Shown: one piece after another, positions 26,722 through 39,916 of the stretch | Layout: the number at the start of each line of letters is the position of its first letter | How positions within the stretch are numbered: position 1 is the first letter of the stretch | Origin: Blastococcus saxobsidens | Lineage (GTDB): Bacteria; Actinomycetota; Actinomycetes; Mycobacteriales; Geodermatophilaceae | Direction: 5' to 3' | Assembly: GCF_002938435.1 (NCBI RefSeq) | Contig: NZ_POQT01000041.1 | Location: 1 to 43,165, forward strand | Length of the DNA: 43,165 nucleotides | Notes under the pieces: model-generated | Seen by the model: the letters and a program-made list of their open reading frames with translations, nothing else | Database searches by the model: none | What the model was told of the DNA's origin: nothing | Position numbers and translations under genes: made by a program

Positions 26722-28071
26722 GTGTCCGCTGAATCCACCGCTGGTCCGCGCCGGTCGACCCTCGTGGTCGTCGCGCTCTCCCTGTTCCTCGTCGTCGCCG
26801 GAGCGGCCTCCGGTGGAGTGCCGGGCGCGTTGGTCATGGCCGGGCTGATCGCCCTGGCGGTCGGCGCCGTCGCCGCGGTCAGGGGGCGGGCCCGCTGGGC
26901 GTTCATCGCCACCCGGCAGGTGGCCGGAGGCGTCGCCGCGGCCGGCCTGGTCGCGGTGCTGGTGGGCGGCGCCACGATGCCGGCGACCCAGCCCTCGTCC
27001 TCGGCCACGGAGGCCGCAGGTCAGGACGAGGACACCGAACAGGCGCAGGTCGAGCCGGCGGCGCTCAGCGCCGAGGAGCTCGAGGCGGCCGCGGCGGCGG
27101 CCGACGCCGCGCTGGCCGAGCAGGAGACCGCCGAGGCAGCCGTCGAGGCCGACCGCATCGCCAACGCCGCCGGCATGCTGAACGAGAGCAGCGCCGAGGC
27201 CGTCGTCGGCACGGCCGCGCCCACCTCCGCGCTGGCCGCGCTCGCGGCGCTCGAGGTGAAGGGCCGGGCGCCCCGCACCGGCTACGACCGCGATCTGTTC
27301 GGCTCCGGCTGGGTGGACACCGACCGCAACGGCTGCGACACCCGCAACGACGTCCTCGCCCGCGACCTCACGGGTGAGGCCTTCAAGCCGGGGACCCGGA
27401 ACTGCGTCGTCCTCACCGGCACGCTGGCCGACCCCTACTCCGGCCGCACCATCGACTTCGTCCGAGGGCAGGGCACCAGCGACGACGTCCAGGTCGACCA
27501 CGTCGTCGCGCTGTCGGACGCCTGGCAGAAGGGCGCGCAGGGCTGGGGCGGGACCACCCGCACCGCCTTCGCCAACGACCCGCTCAACCTCCTGGCCGTC
27601 GACGGACCGCTGAACATGCAGAAGGGCGACGGCGACGCCGCCACCTGGCTGCCGCCGGCGCGCGGGTACCGCTGCGCGTACGTCGCCCGGCAGGTGGCGG
27701 TGAAGGTCCGCTACGACGTCTGGGTCACCCAGGCGGAGAAGAACACGATGGCGACCGTCCTGAGCAGCTGCCCGGACGAGCAGCTACCCGGGGGCGTCGT
27801 CGCCGAGCTGCCCGTGCAGCGGTCGACCGCCCCCGATCCGACCCCCGCGCCGGCTCCCGCGCCGAAGCCGGCCCCCGCTCCCAAGCCCGCTCCTGCCCCC
27901 GCTCCGGCTCCGGCGCCTGCTCCCGCTCCGGCCCCCGCCCCTGCTCCGAGTGCGTCCTACGCCAACTGCTCCGAGGTCAAGGCTGCCGGTGCGGCGCCCA
28001 TCCGGGAGGGTGACCCGGGCTGGCAGCCCAAGTTCGACCGCGACAACGACGGGGTGGGCTGCGAGTCCTGA
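26722..28071 (+). CDS. membrane-anchored HNH (DUF1524) protein, Excalibur
   Basis: 449 residues with the same HNH core (about 178-350) and Excalibur end (412-449, [10 protein letters not shown]) as the preceding gene but a different front. Three hydrophobic segments (about 13-30, 35-53 and 67-86) replace the lipobox signal. An Ala/Glu-rich, probably helical stretch (112-150, [17 protein letters not shown]) leads to the core, and a Pro-Ala linker (371-410) joins the Excalibur domain. D259 and H260 of [11 protein letters not shown] and the N-N-K set are conserved. The linker looks wall-spanning. It probably arose by duplication of a neighbour, with the anchor exchanged. Confidence 0.85.
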   Translation: MSAESTAGPRRSTLVVVALSLFLVVAGAASGGVPGALVMAGLIALAVGAVAAVRGRARWAFIATRQVAGGVAAAGLVAVLVGGATMPATQPSSSATEAAGQDEDTEQAQVEPAALSAEELEAAAAAADAALAEQETAEAAVEADRIANAAGMLNESSAEAVVGTAAPTSALAALAALEVKGRAPRTGYDRDLFGSGWVDTDRNGCDTRNDVLARDLTGEAFKPGTRNCVVLTGTLADPYSGRTIDFVRGQGTSDDVQVDHVVALSDAWQKGAQGWGGTTRTAFANDPLNLLAVDGPLNMQKGDGDAATWLPPARGYRCAYVARQVAVKVRYDVWVTQAEKNTMATVLSSCPDEQLPGGVVAELPVQRSTAPDPTPAPAPAPKPAPAPKPAPAPAPAPAPAPAPAPAPAPSASYANCSEVKAAGAAPIREGDPGWQPKFDRDNDGVGCES

Positions 28072-28081
28072 CCCCGGGCCG

Positions 28082-28097
28082 GCCGGCGCCTGCCGGC
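28082..28097 (+). terminator. hairpin after second HNH gene
   Basis: GCCGGC-GCCT-GCCGGC forms a 6-bp stem about 11 bp after the stop. There is no U-tract. Confidence 0.4.
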
Positions 28098-28151
28098 AGG
28101 TCGCACTCACGCCGTCGACCGTCGTCGAGCCGTGCCGGGGCGACCCGCGGG

Positions 28152-28157
28152 TACCCT
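28152..28157 (+). promoter_or_regulatory. -10 box of sahH with long leader
   Basis: TACCCT predicts a transcription start near 28164, about 117 nt upstream of the sahH ATG. This is the longest leader in the window. Confidence 0.45.
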
Positions 28158-28163
28158 GGGCAG

Positions 28164-28280
28164 CGGCACGAGCCCCGCCGAAGCCTCGGCATGCTCGCTC
28201 TCCCCGATCCCGGGGATCGAAGCGACCCTGCATCCGACTGCACCGCTCGGCTCTCGCGCCGGGCAACACCTGGAGCCTCC
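28164..28280 (+). promoter_or_regulatory. structured sahH leader
   Basis: Two hairpins can form: GCCGA/TCGGC (28177-28190) and a compound stem TCGCT (28195-28199) with AGCGA (28221-28225) enclosing CGATCC/GGATCG (28205-28219). TCCCC/GGGGA offers a competing pairing in the same place. I do not recognise the conserved core of the SAH riboswitch. An in-frame ATG at 28191 inside the leader could extend SahH by 30 residues. Confidence 0.35.
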
Positions 28281-29777
<1,497 letters not shown>

Positions 29778-29796
29778 GCCCAAGTCGGCAGAACTG

Positions 29797-29855
29797 GGCA
29801 TGGGAAGCAATACCTGCGTTTCGGGGCCCAGGACGCAGGTTTTGCTTCCCATGCC
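29797..29855 (+). terminator. long inverted repeat after sahH
   Basis: GGCATGGGAAGCAA (29797-29810) pairs perfectly with 29842-29855. After one T-T mismatch, ACCTGCGT (29812-29819) pairs with ACGCAGGT (29833-29840), giving 22 bp around a 13-nt loop. It starts 19 bp after the stop. CCCCCCTTTT follows at about 29870-29879. It is less GC-rich than its surroundings. Confidence 0.7.
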
Positions 29856-29925
29856 TCGGCGCCGGAGGCCCCCCTTTTCGGACATCTCACCCGGGCGGGT
29901 GGGCCACCTTCGCCCCTGAGCAGCG

Positions 29926-29931
29926 CAGAAT
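29926..29931 (+). promoter_or_regulatory. -10 box of mtrA
   Basis: CAGAAT ends 7 nt before GTG 29939 and overlaps the alternative ATG at 29930, which would therefore not be transcribed in full. Confidence 0.45.
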
Positions 29932-29938
29932 GGTCGCC

Positions 29939-30646
<708 letters not shown>

Positions 30647-30692
30647 CCCGGGTGGCCGGGCGCGCGCTCCCCGGATCCCGTCCCGGGTCCGC

Positions 30693-30698
30693 GACAAT
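30693..30698 (+). promoter_or_regulatory. -10 box of mtrB
   Basis: GACAAT ends 6 nt before GTG 30705, suggesting a leaderless mtrB transcript besides read-through from mtrA. Confidence 0.4.
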
Positions 30699-30704
30699 GG
30701 GGCA

Positions 30705-32420
30705 GTGACCGCCACTCGTCTGCCCGAGACGGGCGCCGCGAGGGAGCCCGGCGCTCCCGGACGACGCCCGGTTGGCGACGAGCTGCGACGGATCCGCCGG
30801 GGCCTGCGACGGCGTGCCGGAGCCGGCCGACGGAGGGTGCGGCGCACCACCCGGCAGGCTGCCCGCCGGGCGCTGGAGACCTGGCGCTCGTCGCTGCAGA
30901 TCCGCATCGGCGCGATCACCACGGTGGTCGCCGGCACCGTCGTGGTGATCGTGAGCATGGTGCTGTTCAGCCAGATCCGCGACCAGCTGCTCGACGTCAA
31001 GCGCCAGGCCGCCATCGACCAGGTGCAGGCCGGGGTCGTGTACGCCCAGCGCGAGGTGGCGGGTATCGCCACCGGTGACGCCGCGAGCGTCCGCTCGACG
31101 CTCACCCGCACGGTGAACCAGCTGCTCGACCGCGGCGGCGCGGCCGGTGACTTCGACGTCGTCATGGTCTACCGGCCCGCCAACCAGGACCGCACGACCA
31201 CCACCCGCCGGCCGCTGTACGAAGCGCTGCCGCGGGAGCTGCGCGCGGCCGTCGACTCCGGCAGCCAGGCATCCAAGTACGACCAGGTGCCCGACGGGAT
31301 GGGCAACCCGCAGTCCACCCTGCTCGTCGGCTCCCCGGTCACCGGTGACGCCCAGGGCCCCGACCGGATCGAGCTCTACTACGCCTTCCCGCTCCAGCAG
31401 GAGCAGGAGAGCCTCTCCCTGATCCGCAGCACCGTCGTCATCAGCGGCATCGCGCTCACCCTGCTCGTCGTCGGCATCGCCGTGCTCGTCACCCGGCTGG
31501 TGGTCGACCCGGTGCGGCGGGCGGCCGGCACGGCCCAGCGGCTGGCCGAGGGCCAGCTCGAGGAACGCATGGTCGTCCGTGGGGAGGACGACCTGGCCCG
31601 CCTGGCCACGAGCTTCAACGCGATGGCCGACAGCCTCCAGCGGCAGATCACCCAGCTGGAGGGGCTGTCACAGCTGCAGCAGCGGTTCACCTCCGACGTG
31701 TCGCACGAGCTGCGCACGCCGCTGACCACCGTGCAGATGGCCGCGGAGATCCTGCACGAGTCCCGGGACGAGTTCGCGCCGCACGTGGCCCGCTCCGCGG
31801 AGCTGCTGCACACCGAGCTCGACCGGTTCGAGGCCCTGCTCACCGACCTGCTGGAGATCAGCCGCTACGACGCCGGCGCCGCCGTCCTGGACTCCGCGCC
31901 GACCGACCTCGGCGCGCTGGTGGACCGGGTCGTGGACGGGGTGACGGCACTGGCGCTGCGGCACGACTGCGCGCTGCAGGTCAGCGCGCCCGCGGAGGCG
32001 GTCATCGCCGAGGTCGACGCCCGCCGCGTCGAGCGCATCCTGCGCAACCTCGTCGGCAACGCCATCGAGCACGGGGCCGGGCACCCGGTGGAGATCACCC
32101 TGGCGGCCAACCGCTCGGCCGCCGCCGTCACCGTCCGGGACCACGGCGTGGGACTCAGCGCGGGGGAGGCCCAGCACGTGTTCGACCGCTTCTGGCGCGC
32201 CGACCCGTCGCGGGTGCGGACGGTCGGGGGCAGCGGGCTGGGCCTGTCGATCAGCCTCGAGGACGCACGGCTGCACGGCGGCTGGCTGCAGGGGTGGGGG
32301 CAGCCCGGCGCCGGGGCGCAGTTCCGCCTCACGGTGCCCCTGGTGGCGGGGGAGGACCTCACCAGCTCCCCGCTGCCGCTGCGCCCGGTCCGGCTGCGCC
32401 GTCCGGGAGGAGCCCGATGA
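30705..32420 (+). CDS. mtrB: sensor histidine kinase MtrB
   Basis: Membrane kinase of 571 residues that phosphorylates MtrA. A strongly basic N-terminus (about 28-60, with RRIRRGLRRR) precedes helix 1 (66-89). An extracytoplasmic sensor of about 150 residues follows, then helix 2 (242-264) and a HAMP domain to about 317. The phosphorylated histidine is H334 in SHELRTPLT. ATP-binding boxes include NLVGNAIEHG and GGSGLGLSI near 509. LpqB is known to modulate MtrB and is encoded directly downstream, the two sharing an ATGA overlap. Confidence 0.95.
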   Translation: MTATRLPETGAAREPGAPGRRPVGDELRRIRRGLRRRAGAGRRRVRRTTRQAARRALETWRSSLQIRIGAITTVVAGTVVVIVSMVLFSQIRDQLLDVKRQAAIDQVQAGVVYAQREVAGIATGDAASVRSTLTRTVNQLLDRGGAAGDFDVVMVYRPANQDRTTTTRRPLYEALPRELRAAVDSGSQASKYDQVPDGMGNPQSTLLVGSPVTGDAQGPDRIELYYAFPLQQEQESLSLIRSTVVISGIALTLLVVGIAVLVTRLVVDPVRRAAGTAQRLAEGQLEERMVVRGEDDLARLATSFNAMADSLQRQITQLEGLSQLQQRFTSDVSHELRTPLTTVQMAAEILHESRDEFAPHVARSAELLHTELDRFEALLTDLLEISRYDAGAAVLDSAPTDLGALVDRVVDGVTALALRHDCALQVSAPAEAVIAEVDARRVERILRNLVGNAIEHGAGHPVEITLAANRSAAAVTVRDHGVGLSAGEAQHVFDRFWRADPSRVRTVGGSGLGLSISLEDARLHGGWLQGWGQPGAGAQFRLTVPLVAGEDLTSSPLPLRPVRLRRPGGAR

Positions 32421-34144
32421 GCCGCCGCGCCCTGCCGGCCCTGCTGCTGGCCGCGGCCCTGCCGCTGGCGTCCTGCTCGACGGTGCCCAGCAGCTCGCCG
32501 ACGAACATCATCACCCAGGCGCCGCAGCGCCCCGCCGAGTCGGTGGGCATCGAGCCGCTGCCGCCGGCGCCCGGGGCGAGCCCGGAGGAGGTGGTGCGCA
32601 CCTTCATCGACGCCTCGGCCAGCACCGTGCGCCGCCACCCCGTGGCGCGTCAGCACCTCACGCCCCAGGCGGCGGAGACCTGGTCGGACCAGACCGGCAT
32701 CACCATCATCCGGACCGACTACGCCACCGCCATCACCGACTCGGGCACGGTGGCCGTGACGGCGAACGTGGTCGGGACGGTGGACCCGCGGGGCGTCTTC
32801 ACCATCAGCGGGCGCGACGTCCTCAACCGCGAGTTCCGCCTGGAGCAGGTCGACGGCGAGTGGCGGATCAGCGACCCGCCGGACGGCCTGATCATGCTGC
32901 AGCCGGACTTCGAGCGCCTCTACGACCAGGTGCAGGCCTACTTCCTCGACCCCACCGAGCAGCGGGTGGTGCCCGATCCGCGCTACCTGATCGGGGGGGA
33001 GTCCCAGCCCACGGCGGCGGTGGACCGGCTGCTGGCCGGCCCGTCGGCGGCCCTGGCCCAAGGCGTGCGCAACCCGCTGGCGGGCGTCCAGCTGGGCCAG
33101 GGAGTCACCGTCGAGGACCAGACGGCGACGGTCGAGCTGACCGGACTGCCCGCCGAGCCGTCGCCCGAGCTGGCGAAGATGAGCGCGCAACTGGTCTGGA
33201 CCCTCACCCAGCTGGACCGGCCGCGGATCAACGAGGTCGTCGTCCTGCTGGACGGCGAGCCGGTGCAGCCGGCCGACGTCCCCGAGCGGCAGACCGTCGA
33301 GGACTGGGCCTCGTTCGACCCCGACGCGGTGCCCATCGAGGGCGTCGGCCACTACCTGGAGGGCGGCGCGCTGCGCACGGTCCAGCAGGGCGAGCCCACG
33401 CCCGGGCCGGCGGGGGCCGGGGCCTACGCGCTCAGCAGCGCCGCCGTGGCAGCCGAGGAGGCCACCGGCCGGCTGTCCTTCCTGGTCGGCGTGCACCCCG
33501 AGCCGACCGGCGCGACCCTGCTGGCCGGCCCCTACGACGGCGAGCTCTCCCCGGTGCTCGGCGGAGCTACGCTGAGCGCCCCCTCCGTGGCCGCCACCCG
33601 CAACGAGGCCTGGGTGGTGCGGGACGGCACGGAGGTGGTGCGCGTACCGGCCGGCGGGCCGCCGCAGCCGGTCGCCGCCCCCACGCTGGCCGGGCTCGGG
33701 CGCACCGAGGTGCTGCAGCTGTCCCCGGACGGTGTCCGCGCCGCCGTCGTGGTCGACGGGCCGGGGGGACGACGGCTCTACGTGGGCACCGTGGTCCGGT
33801 CCGACGACGGCGCCGTGGTGCTGCGCGACCTGCGGGAGGTCGCCCCCAGCCTTGCCCAGGTCATCGACGTCGCCTGGCGGGACAGCGCCACCCTCCTGGT
33901 GCTGGCCGGTGACGAGGGGGAGGACCGCATCGTCCCCTACGCCGTCGGCGTGGACGGCTGGGCACTGGTCCAGATGTCCACCTCCGGCCTGCCCAGCCAG
34001 CCGACGTCGCTGGCGGTCGCGCCCAACCGGCAGGCACTGGTCATCGCGGCGGACACGGTGTGGCAGCTGGCCGGCGGGACGTGGGTGACCCTGGTCCGCG
34101 GGGCCGAGCCGCTGCCCGGCGCGGCGCCGTTCTACCCCCTGTAG
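32417..34144 (+). CDS. lpqB: lipoprotein LpqB
   Basis: Secreted lipoprotein of 575 residues, anchored through C20 of the lipobox PLASC. A GerMN-like domain (about 190-300, TAAVDRLLAGPSAALAQGVRN) precedes a C-terminal beta-propeller-like region with LSPDGVRAAVV and IDVAWRDSATLLVLAG repeats. In mycobacteria it interacts with the sensor domain of MtrB and affects MtrA phosphorylation and division. Translation is coupled to mtrB by a 4-bp overlap. The stop is followed after 23 bp by palindromic element copy (iv). Confidence 0.93.
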   Translation: MSRRALPALLLAAALPLASCSTVPSSSPTNIITQAPQRPAESVGIEPLPPAPGASPEEVVRTFIDASASTVRRHPVARQHLTPQAAETWSDQTGITIIRTDYATAITDSGTVAVTANVVGTVDPRGVFTISGRDVLNREFRLEQVDGEWRISDPPDGLIMLQPDFERLYDQVQAYFLDPTEQRVVPDPRYLIGGESQPTAAVDRLLAGPSAALAQGVRNPLAGVQLGQGVTVEDQTATVELTGLPAEPSPELAKMSAQLVWTLTQLDRPRINEVVVLLDGEPVQPADVPERQTVEDWASFDPDAVPIEGVGHYLEGGALRTVQQGEPTPGPAGAGAYALSSAAVAAEEATGRLSFLVGVHPEPTGATLLAGPYDGELSPVLGGATLSAPSVAATRNEAWVVRDGTEVVRVPAGGPPQPVAAPTLAGLGRTEVLQLSPDGVRAAVVVDGPGGRRLYVGTVVRSDDGAVVLRDLREVAPSLAQVIDVAWRDSATLLVLAGDEGEDRIVPYAVGVDGWALVQMSTSGLPSQPTSLAVAPNRQALVIAADTVWQLAGGTWVTLVRGAEPLPGAAPFYPL

Positions 34145-34167
34145 GTGGACGCGGGCGCCGTCCACAG

Positions 34168-34226
34168 GAAGAGGACCCCGTCCTCCTCAGGCCTCGCGGG
34201 CTCGGCCCGAGCCTCGGGACGGGGCC
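34168..34226 (+). repeat. palindromic 3'-end element, copy (iv)
   Basis: A 59-bp copy between lpqB and comF. The outer arms are GGACCCCGTCC and GGACGGGGCC. The inner stem is GGCC/GGCC around TCGCGGGCTC, a two-base change in the loop. Two extra bases lie near the left arm. Confidence 0.88.
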
Positions 34227-34227
34227 A

Positions 34228-34233
34228 TAGTCT
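34228..34233 (+). promoter_or_regulatory. -10 box of comF-like gene
   Basis: TAGTCT ends 6 nt before ATG 34240. It begins one base after the palindromic element, whose right half must therefore occupy the -35 region. Confidence 0.5.
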
Positions 34234-34239
34234 GCGCCG

Positions 34240-35049
34240 ATGGCCGGTTCGACGCTGCTGGGGGTGGGGGCGGCGCTCGCCGACCTGGTGCTGCCGCGCA
34301 CCTGCGCCGGCTGCGGCCTGCCGGGGCGGAGCGTCTGCGGTGGGTGCGCCGCACTGCTCGCCGCGCCGCAGCCGGCCCAGCCGCGGCGGTTCCCGACGGG
34401 CCTGCCGCCGACCGTGGCCGCCGGCGCCTACGCGGGCCCCGTGCGCCCGCTGGTCAACGCCTTCAAGGAGCACGGCCGGGCGGAGCTGGCCCGGCCGCTC
34501 GGGGCCGCGCTCGCCCTCGCCGTGGCCGCCGTCCGGCTCGGTTCCCTGCACCCGGCGGCTCCCGTGGTGCTCGTCCCGGTGCCCGCGTCGCGCGCGGCGC
34601 TGCGGGCGCGCGGTCGGGACCACGTGCGCGAGCTGGCGACGCGGGCGGTGGTCGAGCTGCGCGCCGCGGGGGTGCCGGCCGAGCAGCGGCGGCTGCTCCG
34701 GCGTCGCGGCCGGGTGCGCGACTCCGCCGGGCTGGCACCGGCGCAGCGGCGGGCCAATCTCGCCGGCAGCTTCGTCCCCGATCCGGGCGCCGCTGCGCCG
34801 CCGGGCGGGGCGCTGCTGGTTCTCGTCGATGACGTCGTCACGACCGGGGCGACGTTGTGCGAGGCGGCGCGGGTGCTCGACGAAGGGGCGTCACCGGGCT
34901 GCGGTCCGGTGCTGGCGGCCGTCGTGGCGGCCACGCCACGGCCGTCGGGGGCGGCGCCCGGAGCGCCCGCCGGACCTGCCCGGTACCGGCTCCGGACCGT
35001 TCACGGGACAGACCTCGATCGACTGTCGGGACCCGGGGGGAGGGACTAG
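34240..35049 (+). CDS. ComF-family phosphoribosyltransferase-like protein
   Basis: 269 residues, like Rv3242c. An N-terminal zinc ribbon (C22, C25, C33, C36: TCAGCG and VCGGC) leads to a type I phosphoribosyltransferase fold with LVNAFKEHGR, VVLVPVPASRAALRARGRDH and the PRPP loop VDDVVTTGATL at 196-206. The family includes ComF/GntX of competence and DNA uptake. The enzymatic role is not settled. Unusually for the family, the C-terminus is extended and Pro/Ala-rich. The TAG stop lies inside the TAGCGT box of hpf. The position before hpf and secA is conserved in actinobacteria. Confidence 0.88.
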   Translation: MAGSTLLGVGAALADLVLPRTCAGCGLPGRSVCGGCAALLAAPQPAQPRRFPTGLPPTVAAGAYAGPVRPLVNAFKEHGRAELARPLGAALALAVAAVRLGSLHPAAPVVLVPVPASRAALRARGRDHVRELATRAVVELRAAGVPAEQRRLLRRRGRVRDSAGLAPAQRRANLAGSFVPDPGAAAPPGGALLVLVDDVVTTGATLCEAARVLDEGASPGCGPVLAAVVAATPRPSGAAPGAPAGPARYRLRTVHGTDLDRLSGPGGRD

Positions 35050-35052
35050 CGT
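35047..35052 (+). promoter_or_regulatory. -10 box of hpf, sharing the comF stop codon
   Basis: TAGCGT begins with the comF-like TAG stop. The predicted leader is about 31 nt and carries GGGAGGT before ATG 35090. Confidence 0.45.
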
Positions 35053-35089
35053 CGAAGCGACCGAATACCCGTCCCAACCGGGAGGTCTC

Positions 35090-35776
35090 ATGGAGATCGT
35101 GGTCCGTGGTCGTAACGTCGAAGTTCCCGAGCACTACCGACAGCACGTCGAGGACAAGGTCGGTCAGCTCGAGCGGTTCGACGCCAAGCTCTCGCGCATC
35201 GACGTGGAACTGTTCCACGAGAAGAACCCCCGCCAGTCGGCCGCCTGCCAGCGCGTGGAGATCACGCTGCGCGGCAAGGGCCCCGTGGTCCGGGCCGAAG
35301 CCGCCGGCCCCGACTTCTACGCCGCCCTCGACCTGGCCTGCGCGAAGCTCGACAACCGGCTCCGGCGGGCCGCCGACCGTCGCCGCGTGCACCACGGGCG
35401 CCGCACCCCGGAGAGCGTCCGGCTCGCCGGCAGCCCGCTGGACGCCGGGCAGCCCGAACTGAGCATCGAGCAGCAGCTGCAGCTGGACCGCGAGCTCGCT
35501 TCCGGGCCGCACGTCACCGAGCTGGACGAGCACCTGCCCGGACAGGTGGTGCGGGAGAAGCACCACCCCGCCACCCCGATGACCGTCGACCAGGCCCTCC
35601 ACGAGATGGAGCTGGTCGGCCACGACTTCTTCCTGTTCCAGTGCGCCGACACCGGGCAGCCGACGGTCGTCTACCGCCGGCACGCCTACGACTACGGCCT
35701 GATCCGGCTCGCTCCCGTCGGGCAGGACGGCGCGGCACCGGTGCCCGCCGCCACCCCGGAGGCGGCAACCGTCTGA
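35090..35776 (+). CDS. hpf: long ribosome hibernation promoting factor
   Basis: 228-residue long-form HPF (Rv3241c type). The N-terminal ribosome-binding domain (1-100) starts MEIVVRGRNVEVPEHYRQHV and carries DKVGQLERFDAKLSRIDVEL and a basic helix, CAKLDNRLRRAADRRRVHHG. A variable linker is followed by the C-terminal dimerisation domain (about 165-215) with TVDQALHEMELVGHDFFLFQ, VVYRRHAYDYGLIRL. Such proteins inactivate and pair 70S ribosomes in stationary phase or hypoxia. It has its own promoter with a normal leader and a strong terminator. Confidence 0.93.
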   Translation: MEIVVRGRNVEVPEHYRQHVEDKVGQLERFDAKLSRIDVELFHEKNPRQSAACQRVEITLRGKGPVVRAEAAGPDFYAALDLACAKLDNRLRRAADRRRVHHGRRTPESVRLAGSPLDAGQPELSIEQQLQLDRELASGPHVTELDEHLPGQVVREKHHPATPMTVDQALHEMELVGHDFFLFQCADTGQPTVVYRRHAYDYGLIRLAPVGQDGAAPVPAATPEAATV

Positions 35777-35781
35777 CCCGG

Positions 35782-35809
35782 GCGGGGCGCGGCCGGTGCC
35801 GCGCCCCGC
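35782..35809. terminator. hairpin between hpf and GNAT gene
   Basis: A perfect 12-bp stem GCGGGGCGCGGC with its complement and loop CGGT ends one base before the convergent gene's stop codon. It can serve both strands. Confidence 0.7.
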
Positions 35810-36367
35810 TCAGTCGCCCGGTAGCCGGCCGAAGAGCACTGCGTCGCTCCAGCCGCCGTCGCGCTGGTCCAGGCAGGCCCGGACCACGCCCTCCTCGCGG
35901 AATCCCGCGCGGCGCGCGACCACCCGCGATGCGACGTTGTCCACGTCGACGAACAGGTGCACCCGGGGCGCGCCCAGCGCGAGCGCCCACTCGGCGAGCG
36001 CGTGAGCGGTCTCTGCGGCATAGCCGTTGCCACGGGCCCAGGGCGCAACCGTGTAGCCGATCTCTGGACCGAGGCGTCCCGGACGCAGGTACACCCCCGC
36101 CGTGCCGGCCAGCTCGCCGTCGGCCTCGACGACCACGGCGAGGCCCGTGCCGTCGGTCCGCTCCCGAATGGCCACCTCCTCCACGTAGTGGCGGGCGTCC
36201 TCGAGCGTGTAGGGCACCGGGATCGTGGAGATCCAGCGCTGGGTCTCCGGGTCCTGCGAGGCCCGGTGCACGGCCTCGACGTCGGCGGAGCGGTACGGAC
36301 GCAGGACCAGCCGTTCGGTGCGCACCGTCTCCGTGGTCAGGTCGACGGCGGCGAGGTCCACCGGCAC
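35810..36367 (-). CDS. GNAT N-acetyltransferase, RimJ/RimL-like
   Basis: 185 residues of the GNAT fold: TERLVLRPYRSADVEAVHRAS at the N-terminus (shown here in the family's usual form), the acetyl-CoA-binding strand-loop GPEIGYTVAPWARGNGYAAE at about 99-118, and ASRVVARRAGFREEGVVRA. The set is typical of RimJ/RimL-like enzymes that acetylate protein N-termini, antibiotics or small amines. Substrate unknown. The GTG start is 4 bp after the stop of the PPOX-family gene, so the two form an operon. Confidence 0.85.
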   Translation of the reverse strand: MPVDLAAVDLTTETVRTERLVLRPYRSADVEAVHRASQDPETQRWISTIPVPYTLEDARHYVEEVAIRERTDGTGLAVVVEADGELAGTAGVYLRPGRLGPEIGYTVAPWARGNGYAAETAHALAEWALALGAPRVHLFVDVDNVASRVVARRAGFREEGVVRACLDQRDGGWSDAVLFGRLPGD

Positions 36368-36371
36368 ATCC

Positions 36372-36764
36372 TCAGGCGTTGCCGAGGATCCGGTCCACCG
36401 CGATCTCGATGACCACGCGCGCCGGGTTCTCGCGGGGTGTGCGGTACCGGCGGGCGTAGCGCTCCACCGCGTCGGCGACAGCCTCGGCGTCGTCCCGGAC
36501 CACCGCCGTGCCCTCCAGGGTCACCCAACGACGCCCGTCCACCTGGCAGACGGCGACGCGGCCCTGCCCCTCGCGCACGTGCCGTGCCTTCATCGAGGTG
36601 CCCGAGGTGATCACCCTCGCGGTCCGCGTCGCCGCGTCGTAGGTGACGCCCACGGGCACCACGTGGGGCGTGCCGTCGGCGCGCAAAGTGGTCAGCGTCG
36701 CGAGGTGCCGCTCGGTGAGGAACTCCAGCAGGCCGGGGCCCGGGTGGGAGAGGTCGCGGGCCAT
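36372..36764 (-). CDS. PPOX-class F420-dependent oxidoreductase-like protein
   Basis: 130-residue split-barrel protein of the pyridoxamine-oxidase-like group that in actinobacteria often uses F420 (TIGR03618-like). Landmarks are [26 protein letters not shown], reported here in parts as [20 protein letters not shown], then [20 protein letters not shown] and a VTLEGTAVV strand. Cofactor use is inferred; presence of fbiA/fbiB shows the organism can make F420. ATG 36764 is chosen because TACGCT lies 6 nt upstream. It diverges from secA with back-to-back leaderless-type promoters. Confidence 0.8.
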   Translation of the reverse strand: MARDLSHPGPGLLEFLTERHLATLTTLRADGTPHVVPVGVTYDAATRTARVITSGTSMKARHVREGQGRVAVCQVDGRRWVTLEGTAVVRDDAEAVADAVERYARRYRTPRENPARVVIEIAVDRILGNA

Positions 36765-36770
36765 CCCTGC

Positions 36771-36776
36771 AGCGTA
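36771..36776 (-). promoter_or_regulatory. -10 box of PPOX-like gene
   Basis: Minus-strand TACGCT ends 6 nt before ATG 36764. The same hexamer serves secA on the other strand 71 bp away. Confidence 0.55.
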
Positions 36777-36846
36777 CGGATGGGGCGCGTGGTGCCCGAG
36801 CGCCGCTCCCGGCGGTCGGGGGGACCGCACCGCGGACCGAGCCGCC

Positions 36847-36852
36847 TACGCT
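36847..36852 (+). promoter_or_regulatory. -10 box of secA
   Basis: TACGCT ends 6 nt before GTG 36859. Confidence 0.55.
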
Positions 36853-36858
36853 GGGGAC

Positions 36859-39807
<2,949 letters not shown>

Positions 39808-39821
39808 TCCGCTGACCCGAC

Positions 39822-39856
39822 GACGCCCCGCCGACCGCGATGGTCGGCGGGGCGTC
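39822..39856 (+). terminator. secA hairpin terminator
   Basis: A perfect 15-bp stem GACGCCCCGCCGACC with its complement and loop GCGAT starts 14 bp after the stop. Palindromic element copy (v) begins only 2 bp further on. Confidence 0.75.
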
Positions 39857-39858
39857 CA

Positions 39859-39915
39859 GAAGGACCCCGTCCCTCTCACCCCTCGCACGCTCGGGGCGAG
39901 CCTCCGGACGGGGCC
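39859..39915 (+). repeat. palindromic 3'-end element, copy (v)
   Basis: A 57-bp copy between secA and the convergent Rv3235-like gene, ending one base before that gene's stop codon. The inner stem is CCCC/GGGG around TCGCACGCTC. Confidence 0.9.
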
Positions 39916-39916
39916 A

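Noticed and set aside
28158..28280. Known SAH or SAM riboswitch in the sahH leader
   Set aside because: The conserved cores that I remember for the SAH and SAM-IV classes are not present. Reported only as an unclassified structured leader.
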